Positions 1 through 7,824 of a stretch of DNA of 29,737 nucleotides are shown here, piece by piece. Position numbers and translations under genes: made by a program. The notes beneath the pieces were generated by a model, which ran no database searches, was not told the origin of the DNA, and saw nothing but the letters and a program-made list of their open reading frames with translations. The stretch comes from a virus: the IMG/VR virus record IMGVR_UViG_3300000116_000123, positions 1 to 29,737 of that record. One strand, written 5' to 3'. The first letter of the stretch is position 1; the number at the start of each line of letters is the position of its first letter.

Positions 1-546
1 AACCTCGATATCCTTATAGAAGATAGTTCCTGCTATAGTGCTACTAATTTCAAGAGTTCCCCCTAAAGTAGTCGTTATCTGATTGCTTAAAAATGAGATA
101 CGAGTGTCGCTATCCCCTGTGTGGACAATAGAATCACCCACACTAACTGTACCTGCAGTAACAGTGTTAGACACAGTTAAGATACCCGTAATCTCAACAC
201 CCGAAGAAGTAACAGAATGAATAATATCATTGCCTATCTCTATATTAAAAGGATGAGTAGAATCAATCTTAGTACTTGCATCTAAAGCCCGTAATCCTAC
301 ACTAACACTATTAGTAGTATCTGTTACAAGGATAGTAGGATTAGTATCACCTGTTAATTGTAAAGAGTTTGAATTAACATCAACATCTCCTGAAAAAGAA
401 GCACTACCCGTTCCTATACTGAGAACCGATGCATTGCCTAATCCATCTGTAATTACCTTTTCACTTGCTCCAATAACATCATTATCAGTAGTCTTTAATA
501 GACCATCATAAGTGTCTTTAATCTTTGTATTTGTAAGTGTAGCCAT
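1..546 (-). CDS. Tail-fibre-like structural protein, 3' end outside window
   Basis: The frame is open from an ATG at 546 to the window edge, giving 182 residues of an incomplete protein. It begins MATLTNTKIKDTYDGLLKT, a start I associate with fibre or receptor-binding proteins of marine phages. It continues as Ser/Thr/Gly/Val-rich beta repeats of the type 'TGDTNPTILVTDTTNS', the usual composition of fibre shafts. It has almost no cysteine and no enzymatic motif. It is the last visible gene of the virion operon, after another small fibre-associated protein, as expected for an adsorption module. The receptor-binding tip, if present, lies off the left edge. Family assignment rests on composition and the N-terminus, so the exact role is inferred. 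Confidence 0.65.
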   Translation of the reverse strand, partial: MATLTNTKIKDTYDGLLKTTDNDVIGASEKVITDGLGNASVLSIGTGSASFSGDVDVNSNSLQLTGDTNPTILVTDTTNSVSVGLRALDASTKIDSTHPFNIEIGNDIIHSVTSSGVEITGILTVSNTVTAGTVSVGDSIVHTGDSDTRISFLSNQITTTLGGTLEISSTIAGTIFYKDIEV

Positions 547-554
547 AATATGTT

Positions 555-896
555 TTAGGGTTCAGAATCCCAATATCCGATTTTGTTGTTTATTTGTTTT
601 ATTGCCTCTTCTACGCTTGTAGCCGTTATATTCGTTCCCGTTGGATTAAACGCTACTAAAGAACCTAACATCTCAGTCTGCATAGCATCCCATGTAGATC
701 CGTTATATCTATAAAGACCTTTGGTCTTTCTATTGATGCCGATTACTCCAGTGGTAGTTCTAACTAAGTAAATATCTCCCGTTCTTAGTTTCTCTACACT
801 GGAAAGCTCTGCATAAGTATCAACTGTACCATCTACCACATCATCAATGAGGTAGATAGATCCCCAACCAATATTATTTCTTTGATAGCTCGGCAT
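555..896 (-). CDS. Small virion-associated protein beside tail fibre
   Basis: This gene encodes 113 residues starting MPSYQRNNIGWG. The middle part (about residues 44-72) has the pattern 'RTTTGVIGINRKTKGLYRYNGSTWDAM', a YNGSTW-type turn common in phage fibre and fibre-adaptor proteins that end with short beta-structured modules. The C-terminus (ATSVEEAIKQINNKI) looks like a short helix of the kind used for trimer formation ahead of a fibre. The gene sits 8 bases upstream of the fibre gene and overlaps the preceding micro-gene, so it is probably translated with both. A fibre-base or adaptor role is inference from position and composition; no catalytic residues are seen. Confidence 0.6.
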   Translation of the reverse strand: MPSYQRNNIGWGSIYLIDDVVDGTVDTYAELSSVEKLRTGDIYLVRTTTGVIGINRKTKGLYRYNGSTWDAMQTEMLGSLVAFNPTGTNITATSVEEAIKQINNKIGYWDSEP

Positions 897-993
897 GCTC
901 TGTTTGATTAGTTTTCTCTTCTTTTCTTAGGAAGGCTATCAGCTTTCTGATGTTCTCTTCCTTAGGTTTGTATTTGCCTCTTAGTTCTCCCAT
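874..993 (-). CDS. 39-residue basic micro-protein in virion operon
   Basis: This short frame starts MGELRGKYKPKEENIRKL and ends in TAA at 874. Its ATG overlaps the stop of the upstream connector gene as TAATG, and its end overlaps the next gene by 23 bases. This is the junction style used for real genes across this genome. The protein is very rich in Lys and Glu and is predicted by eye to be one charged helix. Nothing in it indicates a function. The alternative is a chance frame, but the exact TAATG junction argues for translation. Confidence 0.5.
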   Translation of the reverse strand: MGELRGKYKPKEENIRKLIAFLRKEEKTNQTEHAELSKK

Positions 994-1511
994 TATCCTA
1001 AATACCAACTATGGAATCCAACATCTTTATCGGGTTGCATATCATCAGTATTTACTGTAGTGTACTCAGGGTACAATTCACTATTGTTATCCATGTAGTC
1101 CATAAAGCGTCTTGTGTAAAACTCAGCAGTCTCAGATGCTCTATTGATAAGCATGTTAATCTCATCCATAGTTACTGTGTCCGCATTCTCACTTCTGTGT
1201 TTGTACACTCCGCCATTGCCGACCTGGAAGGCAGCAAATGGCAAGTAGTCACTCTGAGTAAACCAAATAAGCATTGGCTTAATGTAGTCATCAAGAAGTG
1301 TCTTGTAGTCTGCATTACCTGCATCACCTATAGTACCATTCAATATTAAAGTCTGTAGCTTCTTATAAAGCGTACCACCTAAATAGTTCTGAATATGTGT
1401 GTCTTGAGCCACCTCAACAAATTGCACTACCTTATCAGGATCTACATTACCACTAATAATAGACTTCTGTTTTATATCTTGTATTGTAATAAATAACGCC
1501 TTCTGTGCCAT
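993..1511 (-). CDS. Head-tail connector protein (DUF6712-like)
   Basis: This gene encodes 172 residues starting MAQKALFITIQDIKQKSIISG. The N-terminal 'FITIQDIKQ' followed by 'GNVDPDKVVQFVEVAQDTHIQNYLGGTLYKKL' matches my memory of the Bacteroidetes-phage family annotated as DUF6712, a small mostly helical protein next to portal genes. Proteins in this place and of this size act as head-tail adaptors under the portal ring. The gene follows the portal with a 2-base gap and is followed by a TAATG junction. The role is inferred from family memory and synteny; no structure comparison was possible. Confidence 0.6.
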   Translation of the reverse strand: MAQKALFITIQDIKQKSIISGNVDPDKVVQFVEVAQDTHIQNYLGGTLYKKLQTLILNGTIGDAGNADYKTLLDDYIKPMLIWFTQSDYLPFAAFQVGNGGVYKHRSENADTVTMDEINMLINRASETAEFYTRRFMDYMDNNSELYPEYTTVNTDDMQPDKDVGFHSWYLG

Positions 1512-1513
1512 GT

Positions 1514-3301
1514 TTACTTAGTTGTTGGGTAAGCACCTTTGTTAGGCATGTCTACTGGTCTTACATCAACCTCACTTGGATTGTTTGGTGCTACAAAACC
1601 TTCTGATAAAGCCTCTTCTTCGCTTACTTGTTGTTTCTTCTTATATACTCTTCTCTCCCAAAAGTGGTGACAGTTCTTACCACCCTTATATTTAAAGAGA
1701 GAATAGTTACGGCCTTTATGGCCTAACTCTCTATTGACCCCTCTGAAAGACATCTGATTGATGTCTTCTAAGCGGAATACAATGTCCTTCTCTGTTAAAG
1801 ATTCTACTTTAGAGCAGAATTGACGGCTCTCAGAGGACTTTCTCACTGGCATGTATGCGTAACGCACCTTGAAGCCTTTATTGTCCTGAGAACTCTTCTT
1901 AGAGGGTGCAGCGTCATCACGCTTCACCTCTGCAAGTTTAGTAAAGTCAAATTCCTCATTCTCGTCAGTAACCTTCTCTGTATGCACAAGTTCCCACTCA
2001 TCAGAGATTACTTCACCCATCTCTTCTAATTGGTCGAAGATGTCATCGGCTTCTTCGTCTGACAAATCTGACAAGTCTTCTTGCACTTGTTTTGACAGCT
2101 TTTCGCCTGTTTCTTCTTCTCGTTTAACTCGTGTTTCAATGTTATCAAGCTCTGTAAATTCTATTGGTTGTAAGGTTACGAAGTACAAGTTAAGTACAAT
2201 GTTATTGAAGGCAAGGATCTCATCCAGGCCATCAATAATCTGCTGTTGGAATGGTCTAATCACCATGTTATCCATGATGATTGACGCTGTTCTAAGCTCC
2301 TCTGCATTGTTACCAAAACCAGTATTATCCTTAATACCTAATAGAATTGGTGATACAATGCGGTGTCCTAACATTATCTTCTCTCTCGACTCATCAGCCA
2401 AGAACTGATATTGCGCATGGGCATCAGGGAGATGAATTGGATCAATAGTCGCTTGCTCCTCACTTGACTCGTTGAACGTAAGTATGAACTTACCTGCATT
2501 CGAGCTTCCGCTAAATTTATCATATATCTTTCTTTCGATTAACTCTTGAGTCTCCTCATTCGGCACTCCATTGTTGAAGTTAACCAATAATGAAGGCTGT
2601 AGGCCGTTTTGGATATTATTGATGTGATAGTTTGCCACTTCTTCCTCAAGGTCACAGTACTGCAAACATCCATTATAATCCACAGGAGCATAGTAATAAA
2701 ATCCTGACTTGTAAGGTTTGAATATATAAAGTTCAATAACTTCGCTCTTAGAGCCATTGCCAAACGTAGGTATTCTTTTCGGATTGTCACTTGGTTTTAA
2801 TTCAGACCATTTGTGGTGGTAGTAATAAGCTTCTATGCGACCATTCTTAGCCTTCTCTGCTCTCAAGGTCTCCATTGGAAAATGAAGCACCTTAGTGATT
2901 GCAGTCTTTTGCTTATTGTAGATAACCTGTACCGCAGCTTGTCCAAGAAGCTTATAATCGTTTACTACCCTTCTCATTTCACGAGGTCTAAGAAGTAGCT
3001 TCATCTTAGCATACATCTCAGGCTTCTCTGCACTATCAGTAGCATCAAGACCTCTACCATAGATCATCTCTGTAATACCATTGATACAGCATGAGTTTGT
3101 AGGGCTGCCTAAATAGTTTTCAATAAGACCGTCAAAATAATCTTGACCGTTCTCTCCATTTAAATACAGCACCCATTCTTTGCTGTGCTGCTCCACTACT
3201 TCAGGAGACTGATAGCCACTAAGATTTACTACCTTAATGCTATCCTTGTACTTCCTTGATTCTTGCGTAGTGTTTACTAATTTTACTCTGCTTCTTGCCA
3301 T
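1514..3301 (-). CDS. Portal protein with C-terminal Cys/His module
   Basis: This 595-residue protein has the features of an HK97/SPP1-type portal: an N-terminal domain with 'FDGLIENYLGSPTNSCCINGITEMIYGRGL' (about 57-86), a central wing region with 'DYKLLGQAAVQVIYNK', and a clip/stem part with 'HRIVSPILLGIKDNTGFGNNAEELRTA', then a coil and a Glu/Asp-rich stretch. Twelve copies would form the DNA entry channel at one capsid vertex. Residues about 477-560 form an extra module (RYAYMP..., C496, SFRGVNRELGHKGRNY, then NCHHFW at 543-548) that recalls the end of MuF-type minor head proteins. The gene sits between the tail-tube region and the head-tail connector gene. The portal call is firm; the role of the extra module is unknown. 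Confidence 0.87.
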   Translation of the reverse strand: MARSRVKLVNTTQESRKYKDSIKVVNLSGYQSPEVVEQHSKEWVLYLNGENGQDYFDGLIENYLGSPTNSCCINGITEMIYGRGLDATDSAEKPEMYAKMKLLLRPREMRRVVNDYKLLGQAAVQVIYNKQKTAITKVLHFPMETLRAEKAKNGRIEAYYYHHKWSELKPSDNPKRIPTFGNGSKSEVIELYIFKPYKSGFYYYAPVDYNGCLQYCDLEEEVANYHINNIQNGLQPSLLVNFNNGVPNEETQELIERKIYDKFSGSSNAGKFILTFNESSEEQATIDPIHLPDAHAQYQFLADESREKIMLGHRIVSPILLGIKDNTGFGNNAEELRTASIIMDNMVIRPFQQQIIDGLDEILAFNNIVLNLYFVTLQPIEFTELDNIETRVKREEETGEKLSKQVQEDLSDLSDEEADDIFDQLEEMGEVISDEWELVHTEKVTDENEEFDFTKLAEVKRDDAAPSKKSSQDNKGFKVRYAYMPVRKSSESRQFCSKVESLTEKDIVFRLEDINQMSFRGVNRELGHKGRNYSLFKYKGGKNCHHFWERRVYKKKQQVSEEEALSEGFVAPNNPSEVDVRPVDMPNKGAYPTTK

Positions 3302-3302
3302 A

Positions 3303-3665
3303 TTATATTACTATGTATTCTGTCTTACCTGGATTATACTCGTTATAATTGTCAGGCAACGTAAACACATCTTTCTTACTTGTTTCCTCTGTGATATACA
3401 CAAGGTCTCTGTAATAGATGTCTGTATCAGACTTTATTGTTAGCGTGTATATTTGACCCTCCTTCAATGTTAAAGAGGGAGTAAATGTAACTTCAATATA
3501 GTTACCATTCGATGATTCTGCCCAAGTAAAACTTGCGGAAGGATCATCTACATCTGTACCATTCTCTACAAACGTAATGTCTGCTGCATTTAAATCAGCA
3601 GCCACATACGAAGAAGGTATGATGCTGAATGTTTGTGCTGTTTGTATTGGTTTAATTCGTATCAC
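3303..3665 (-). CDS. Hypothetical virion protein before portal (GTG start)
   Basis: This gene encodes 120 residues, starting at GTG 3665 (first residues MIRIKPIQTAQTFSIIPSSY). No ATG near the N-terminus keeps the conserved-looking start, so GTG is the best choice. The sequence alternates in beta strands (ADITFVENGTD, YIEVTFTPSLTLKEGQIYTLTIKS), suggesting a small immunoglobulin-like or jelly-roll fold. The C-terminus ends PDNYNEYNPGKTEYIVI, an ending I have seen on small proteins beside portals in Bacteroidetes phages. It is separated from the portal start by one base. Head decoration or connector roles are both possible; neither is shown. Confidence 0.6.
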   Translation of the reverse strand: MIRIKPIQTAQTFSIIPSSYVAADLNAADITFVENGTDVDDPSASFTWAESSNGNYIEVTFTPSLTLKEGQIYTLTIKSDTDIYYRDLVYITEETSKKDVFTLPDNYNEYNPGKTEYIVI

Positions 3666-3666
3666 A

Positions 3667-3681
3667 ATAGGGTAACTAAAG
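3667..3681 (-). promoter_or_regulatory. Leader motif CTTTAGTTACCCTAT upstream of 3665 gene
   Basis: This 15-base element sits one base upstream of the GTG start. Almost the same word lies directly before the tail chaperone (14623-14637) and, less well conserved, before the protease gene (7795-7809). It could be a late promoter element or a translation leader. Confidence 0.35.
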
Positions 3682-3705
3682 ACACTTGTTTTTGTTTTCT
3701 ATTGG

Positions 3706-3740
3706 ATATAAAAAAAGAGGCCTTACGGGGCCTCTTTCTT
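3706..3740 (-). terminator. Rho-independent terminator after tail-tube gene
   Basis: On the minus strand the hairpin AAAGAGGCC-CCGTAA-GGCCTCTTT (arms 3729-3737 and 3714-3722) is followed by a run of seven T on the minus strand. It lies 18 bases after the stop of the gene at 3759-4274 and would end or weaken transcription before the portal gene set. Confidence 0.85.
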
Positions 3741-3758
3741 ATCTGCCATTACATACTA

Positions 3759-4274
3759 CTATGAAGAAGCAGCAATAGTACCAGTACAAAGGTTAGCAGG
3801 AGTAAGCTCCATAGCTGAGAAGCTAAGAGTATATCCACTTAAATCTCCCATTGCAGCACCAGTAACAATAGTACCTCCTGTTACGTCAGCACCATGCTCT
3901 CTACCTACTAAGAAGAAGTTTCCATTGTAGTCTTCTACTACAATACGAGGTCTTCCCCAAGCAAGAAGTTTTACTTGATAGTTATCTTCCTTAGATAGTT
4001 TAGGTAAGGTTAGTTCTAACACCTGCTCGAAAGCAACTGTTCCGTTCTCTCTTGACGCCTGGATATTCGTAGTAAGTGATGAAGTTCCTTTTAGTTCATA
4101 CTTATAGTTCGTAGCATCCCAAGTGGCATCAAAAGCAACTGTGTCTTCAGAACCAGCAGTCTCTACAAGTGGAATAGAAGCAGCAGCATCATAATTGATG
4201 AAGTAAACATTCTTTAATCCACCTACGGAGTCTCTACATGGTAATGTTCTTCCAGTGTCGATTACACAAGCCAT
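3759..4274 (-). CDS. Putative major tail tube protein
   Basis: This gene encodes 171 residues starting MACVIDTGRTLPCRDSVGGL, a conserved-looking start with two cysteines. The body has repeated beta strands, including 'RENGTVAFEQVLELTLPKL' and 'LLAWGRPRIVVEDYNGNFFLVG', and ends 'GYTLSFSAMELTPANLCTG'. The last part resembles the final strands of tail-tube proteins, where 'GYTLTFxGxExxPA' is common. The gene is flanked by two strong terminators, so it forms its own transcription unit end, typical of an abundant structural protein. It follows the capsid gene. Assignment as tail tube rather than a capsid decoration protein is inferred from size, C-terminus and expression signals. Confidence 0.55.
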   Translation of the reverse strand: MACVIDTGRTLPCRDSVGGLKNVYFINYDAAASIPLVETAGSEDTVAFDATWDATNYKYELKGTSSLTTNIQASRENGTVAFEQVLELTLPKLSKEDNYQVKLLAWGRPRIVVEDYNGNFFLVGREHGADVTGGTIVTGAAMGDLSGYTLSFSAMELTPANLCTGTIAASS

Positions 4275-4291
4275 ATTTTAGATTTTTTATA

Positions 4292-4337
4292 TTAAAAAAG
4301 GGTAGGTAGGCTCTAAGGCTTACCTACCCCTTTTCAG
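4292..4337 (-). terminator. Rho-independent terminator after capsid gene
   Basis: The minus-strand RNA would form a long stem in which GGGGTAGGTAAG pairs with CCTACCTACCC (one wobble and one bulge), followed by six T. It lies 16 bases after the stop of the capsid gene. Together with the terminator at 3706-3740 it brackets the tail-tube gene. Confidence 0.85.
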
Positions 4338-4352
4338 TTAAACAATTATTTA

Positions 4353-5297
4353 TTATGCAAGAGTTAATAAGGCAAGGTCAGAACCAATACCGTATTGTAC
4401 ACCTGCAGTAAAACGCATGATTACACGAACGTTTTGTGAACCGTCAAGGTCTCCCATGTCGATTACTTTTACTTCGTTGTGGTCAGATAATAGACCAGTA
4501 CCGAAGTAAAGGTTTGAAGCCTCACCAGCTACGATGTGGTCAGATGGCATACCTGGAGCAAGCTGAACTTTGATTCCTTCGAATGAAAGAGCGTTACCCA
4601 TGTTATACCAAAGTGATCCTTGAGCGTTAACCCCAGCAGCACCTTGACCTGAAGCAGCAAATCCACCTAAAGCACGAACGTAAGCTTGGAAAGCTACAGT
4701 TGGAACATAGATAGTTAAGTCTTCTTTACCATAAACTGCAGAAGGAAGAGCGTCTACTACGTTTCCTAATAGAGTAACGATGTTAGAAGAAGTGAATGAA
4801 GTTTCAGATCCGTTAGCAGCATCGTTTACATCTCCGTCAGCAGCCATAAGAACTGTGAATCCGTCAAACTCACCTGCAGTAGCGTTAACACCACCCCAAA
4901 TGTTTTGCTCAGTCTTCTCAGCTACTTTACCAGCTACATGAGCGATAAGGAAGTCAGCGAAGTTTGGAGGAAGTTGGTCAAAAGTAGAGATTCCCATTTG
5001 TACAGCCTCCCAGTCAGAACGGAAGTCTTTTTTACAAAGTTCTACGTTTACTTGGAACTCCTCAGGCTGAATGATACGCTCTGTTAAAGTAACGCTTCCT
5101 GTGTCTGCGAAGTCACATCCTGCATTAGCAATAAGTCCAGAGGTAGCCACTTTCTTGATGACTTCTTTGTACTTGATGTTTGGTTTGATGCTGATAGCAG
5201 CATCGTTCAGGGTCTTACCTGAAAGTAGCGCAGCCGAGATATACTGATTTGCAAACTGGCCCGCATAAGTTGTTGTGATTGAAGTTGTAGTTGCCAT
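4353..5297 (-). CDS. Major capsid protein (HK97-fold type)
   Basis: This gene encodes 314 residues, normal for a Bacteroidetes siphophage capsid subunit. Notable stretches are the N-terminal 'TTTYAGQFANQYISAALLSGKTLND', 'LTERIIQPEEFQVNVELCKKDFRSDW' (a P-domain/E-loop type strand), 'AGKVAEKTEQNIWGGV' (spine helix end) and the C-terminal 'VRVIMRFTAGVQYGIGSDLALLTLA'. The gene follows a protease and an acidic scaffold-like protein, as expected for the capsid cassette. Codon use looks cleaner than in neighbours and a strong terminator follows, both consistent with high expression. The HK97 fold is inferred from length, pattern and synteny. Confidence 0.85.
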   Translation of the reverse strand: MATTTSITTTYAGQFANQYISAALLSGKTLNDAAISIKPNIKYKEVIKKVATSGLIANAGCDFADTGSVTLTERIIQPEEFQVNVELCKKDFRSDWEAVQMGISTFDQLPPNFADFLIAHVAGKVAEKTEQNIWGGVNATAGEFDGFTVLMAADGDVNDAANGSETSFTSSNIVTLLGNVVDALPSAVYGKEDLTIYVPTVAFQAYVRALGGFAASGQGAAGVNAQGSLWYNMGNALSFEGIKVQLAPGMPSDHIVAGEASNLYFGTGLLSDHNEVKVIDMGDLDGSQNVRVIMRFTAGVQYGIGSDLALLTLA

Positions 5298-5312
5298 TTT
5301 TATTTAAATAAA

Positions 5313-5774
5313 TTACTTGTTAAACATTTTAGCATAGACATTAGCCATTGTGTTGCGTGGCTTGTTGCCTGCAAATAGCTGTCTTTGTACTGTTGGTTCT
5401 ACTTCAGGAGAGTGAGAGATTGGCTCTGCAGCTGGCTCTTGAGCAGATAATTCTTCTTTTGCAAGTTCTTCGGTTGGAACCTCAACTTGCTCTTGCATCT
5501 CTTCAGAGATTAATTTCTCAGCTAATGCATCATACATAGCTTTAATTTCAGAGATAGCACTTTCGAAGTCAGACTTACTAACATATTCTACTTCTACTAC
5601 CTCTTTTTCTTCCATGCCGTCTTCAGCCATTTCTTCTTGACCTAACTCGACTGGTTCGTTTACTTCTACTTCTTCAGCAGCAAGTTCAACTTGCTCTTCA
5701 GCAGGCTCAACTTGTGGCTCCTCAGCAGAAAGAAGGACAGACTTTAGTTTGTCCACGATTTCAGTTGCTTTCAT
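5313..5774 (-). CDS. Acidic scaffold-like capsid assembly protein
   Basis: This gene encodes 153 residues with extreme Glu/Val/Pro/Ala bias: repeated 'EEPQVEPAEEQVELAAEEVEV' style segments in the first 60 residues, then a helix-forming stretch 'SKSDFESAISEIKAMYDALAEKL' (about 66-88), another acidic segment, and a basic C-terminus 'RNTMANVYAKMFNK'. An acidic, coiled, low-complexity protein directly before the major capsid gene is the usual profile of a scaffolding protein, with a basic helix at the C-terminus that binds the capsid shell. It would be degraded by the prohead protease encoded upstream. The role is inferred from context; such proteins diverge too fast to be recognised by sequence. 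Confidence 0.6.
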   Translation of the reverse strand: MKATEIVDKLKSVLLSAEEPQVEPAEEQVELAAEEVEVNEPVELGQEEMAEDGMEEKEVVEVEYVSKSDFESAISEIKAMYDALAEKLISEEMQEQVEVPTEELAKEELSAQEPAAEPISHSPEVEPTVQRQLFAGNKPRNTMANVYAKMFNK

Positions 5775-5826
5775 AAATACTTAATTTATATTTGGTTAAC
5801 TATTGATTAAACATTCTGTTGTATTT

Positions 5827-5973
5827 TCAGTATAAACTTCCAATACCTTGATTTATCATACGGCCTCTACAGCACTTTCTGCTATAGGTATTACCTTTCT
5901 TACATAAGCAAGCCCTGCGGTTTTCCTTCGGGCTTGTTCTACTCCATCTTTCTCCATAAGGTGATCTACGCAT
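5827..5973 (-). CDS. 48-residue Cys-rich micro-protein
   Basis: The protein starts MRRSPYGERWSRTSPKENRR and continues with a CxC-x9-CC motif (C22, C24, C34, C35), then ends NQGIGSLY. I remember similar 'RRxCLCxDGxTYSxxCC...QGIG' endings in virion regions of Bacteroidetes phages, so this is likely a real small family. The ATG at 5973 overlaps the upstream stop in ATGCGTAG, which fits coupling. A longer frame beginning at 6027 exists, but it would overlap the upstream gene much more and lacks the conserved-looking part. The four cysteines could bind a metal or form disulphides in the virion. Function unknown. Confidence 0.6.
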   Translation of the reverse strand: MRRSPYGERWSRTSPKENRRACLCKKGNTYSRKCCRGRMINQGIGSLY

Positions 5974-6601
5974 AGCTTTGTACTTTTTGTATAAAGAATA
6001 TGATATCCCAAATCTGAGATGCTCCACCTACTGAGGTGATGTTCCATTGACTACCACTATTCATAAAGTTTGCATCTGCATAGTATTGGAATACTTGATG
6101 GTAATCGTGTGCGGTATCGTTTCCTTTAGGGTAGGTAATTGTATCTCTAATTCTATCGTAAGGAGTTCCATTACCACCCTCAAAGTTTATCTCTAAGTAA
6201 GTTTGATTAGCATTCGGTGCTTGGTACTTAAATACAATAGTCATTAGGTAAGTATCGTTCTCATTATCCGCTAACACCTTTAGTGTACTTGAATCGTAGT
6301 AATCAACACCCGTATAACTTCTATAAGAAGTCGCTGCATTATTAGGTAATACAACACCAACTCCATCTGCTAAGGTTAGCTTACTCGCTGAGGTGAATTG
6401 CCCGTCATCGTATCTTGCCCATCCAATACCTGATCCTGCTCCTGATTGTGGATATAGCTTTACCCACTCACCATTCCATACAGTCCATACTCCTGCAGCG
6501 GTAGTTACATAAGCACCTTCTTCGATGTTATAATACAGACGTTCTTCCTCTGTATTTATATCGGCTTTTGTTCTGTAAGATGTGTTAAATACGTCTGCCA
6601 T
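5966..6601 (-). CDS. Fibre-like virion protein between protease and capsid
   Basis: This gene encodes 211 residues. The N-terminal part (about 1-55) has 'NIEEGAYVTTAAGVWTVWNGEWVKLYP', an adaptor-like Trp/Tyr-rich motif seen in phage fibre proteins. After a Gly-rich linker (SGAGSGIGW) the C-terminal 140 residues form a beta-rich domain (KLTLADGVGVVLPNN, TYLMTIVFKYQA, QIWDIIFFIQKVQ) that resembles compact trimeric head domains of fibres. The start codon overlaps the stop of the protease gene as TAATG. Because it lies inside the capsid cassette, a head-fibre or capsid-decoration role is more likely than a tail-fibre role. This is inference from layout and composition. Confidence 0.55.
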   Translation of the reverse strand: MADVFNTSYRTKADINTEEERLYYNIEEGAYVTTAAGVWTVWNGEWVKLYPQSGAGSGIGWARYDDGQFTSASKLTLADGVGVVLPNNAATSYRSYTGVDYYDSSTLKVLADNENDTYLMTIVFKYQAPNANQTYLEINFEGGNGTPYDRIRDTITYPKGNDTAHDYHQVFQYYADANFMNSGSQWNITSVGGASQIWDIIFFIQKVQSYA

Positions 6602-7794
6602 TATTTCTTAACACAATTAGGAACTCGTTTACCATCTTTCATCTTCCATCCGTCTTGTTTATATCCTTCCCAACACAAACTTGTCATATCAGTGTGTTGA
6701 AAGCATGGCATATACCATTCTCTGCCATCAAGTTCGTGAGTGTGATAACCTTCACACTTAATATCTTTAGCAGCTAATTCAGCTGCAGCTACTGTTGAGT
6801 AGGCGAGTCTGCCATCTATAATGGCAAGATCGCCCATAATAGCAACCTTATCCTCATTTAGGCTTAGTTCGTCTAATCCTTTTAGCTTAGACTCTACCCA
6901 ATTCTTCATTGACTTACCTCCCCATAGAAGATAGCTTATTGTACCGCAAGCCTCTGGCTTTGCTGGGTCGTAGTATGCTTCTGCTCTGCTTAGGTAGCTG
7001 TATATTCTCTTCAGGGTTGGTACTGTGAATTTCTCTTTCCTTGCGAGCTGTTGCGCTCTTACTTTCCCTACCTGAGTTGCGCATTTATTACCTAATTCTT
7101 TATTGCGTTTGATACCTAATTTAGCGTTATTAGAAGCACTCTCAGGATAACCTCCATAAGACTCTAATTGTACTTCCTCTTCTAAAGCAGCTACTGCTTC
7201 TAAAAGAGCATATTCCGCTTGTAGTTCCTCAAAGCAATCTGAGCAAAGGTCTTCTTCCACAGATTCTTTAGGTCTATTAGTGTTATCACTAAAATAGCCC
7301 TCAATAGAAAAACCTTTAACTTTACCACTCTTAACAAACTCTTGCCAAACTTCTTCATTGTTTACTTTTACAGATACCATCCATGTACCTTCAGGTACAT
7401 TTAAGTTGTATAATTTAGACTTATCTTTTTGGGGATCCTCAACAATCCAAGACTCTACAACGCTCAATCCGTTGAGGTCATATTGATGTTCTAACGTAGA
7501 ATTGTTTTGATTGCCCCTTGCAAGAAATAGCTCTGATGCCTTTCTCACTGTATCTTTAGAGAAGAAGATATAATACTCCTCTTCATCATTACGTCTGTAT
7601 ATCTTTCTGTCAGGAATAAGCGCAGGCCCCATTAAGATGCGCTTGTCTGTATCTACCTCAGCCATTTCAATTTTGTGTGCCTTGAGGGCCACAAAATCCT
7701 CTTCAATGGCAGGCTCTTCAACAATAGAGATAGCTTCTACTCCGCTAAACTCATTGTCTTCTTCTATGAATAATTCGTAAACCTTATAGTCCAT
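6601..7794 (-). CDS. XkdF-type prohead protease with C-terminal modules
   Basis: This protein has 397 residues. The first 175 match the XkdF-like phage serine protease family (Peptidase_U35_2): 'MGPALIPDRKIYRRNDEEEYYIFFSKDTVRKASELFL' at 55-91, the probable catalytic His in 'STLEHQYDLNG' (H103) and the probable catalytic Ser in 'KGFSIEGYFS' (S163). Its job would be to cleave the scaffold during head maturation. Residues about 220-310 hold a separate module with 'GNKCATQVGKVRAQQLARKEKFT' and 'AYYDPAKPEACGTISYLLWGG', a motif set I recognise from many phages but cannot assign to a reaction. The end repeats short 'CEGYHTHELDGREWYMPC' and 'DGKRVPNCV' elements. Such mosaics are common in this phage group. 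It precedes the capsid genes. Confidence 0.8.
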   Translation of the reverse strand: MDYKVYELFIEEDNEFSGVEAISIVEEPAIEEDFVALKAHKIEMAEVDTDKRILMGPALIPDRKIYRRNDEEEYYIFFSKDTVRKASELFLARGNQNNSTLEHQYDLNGLSVVESWIVEDPQKDKSKLYNLNVPEGTWMVSVKVNNEEVWQEFVKSGKVKGFSIEGYFSDNTNRPKESVEEDLCSDCFEELQAEYALLEAVAALEEEVQLESYGGYPESASNNAKLGIKRNKELGNKCATQVGKVRAQQLARKEKFTVPTLKRIYSYLSRAEAYYDPAKPEACGTISYLLWGGKSMKNWVESKLKGLDELSLNEDKVAIMGDLAIIDGRLAYSTVAAAELAAKDIKCEGYHTHELDGREWYMPCFQHTDMTSLCWEGYKQDGWKMKDGKRVPNCVKK

Positions 7795-7809
7795 ATTAGG
7801 ATAACTTAA
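7795..7809 (-). promoter_or_regulatory. Leader motif before protease gene
   Basis: The minus-strand word ATTAAGTTATCCTAA touches the protease ATG. It matches 12 of 15 bases of the element before the tail chaperone gene. It lies in one of the few gaps inside the virion operon, so an additional late promoter here is plausible. Confidence 0.3.
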
Positions 7810-7824
7810 TTGTTAGTATTCGTT

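Noticed and set aside
1011-1349. Long plus-strand frames opposite the virion and early genes
   Set aside because: They lie fully opposite well-supported minus-strand genes, have no family resemblance and odd composition, so they are shadows.
5827-6047. Two longer minus-strand frames starting at 6027 and 6047
   Set aside because: They run deep into the fibre-like gene. The frame ending at 5827 is real only from the internal ATG at 5973; the frame ending at 5856 looks like a shadow.
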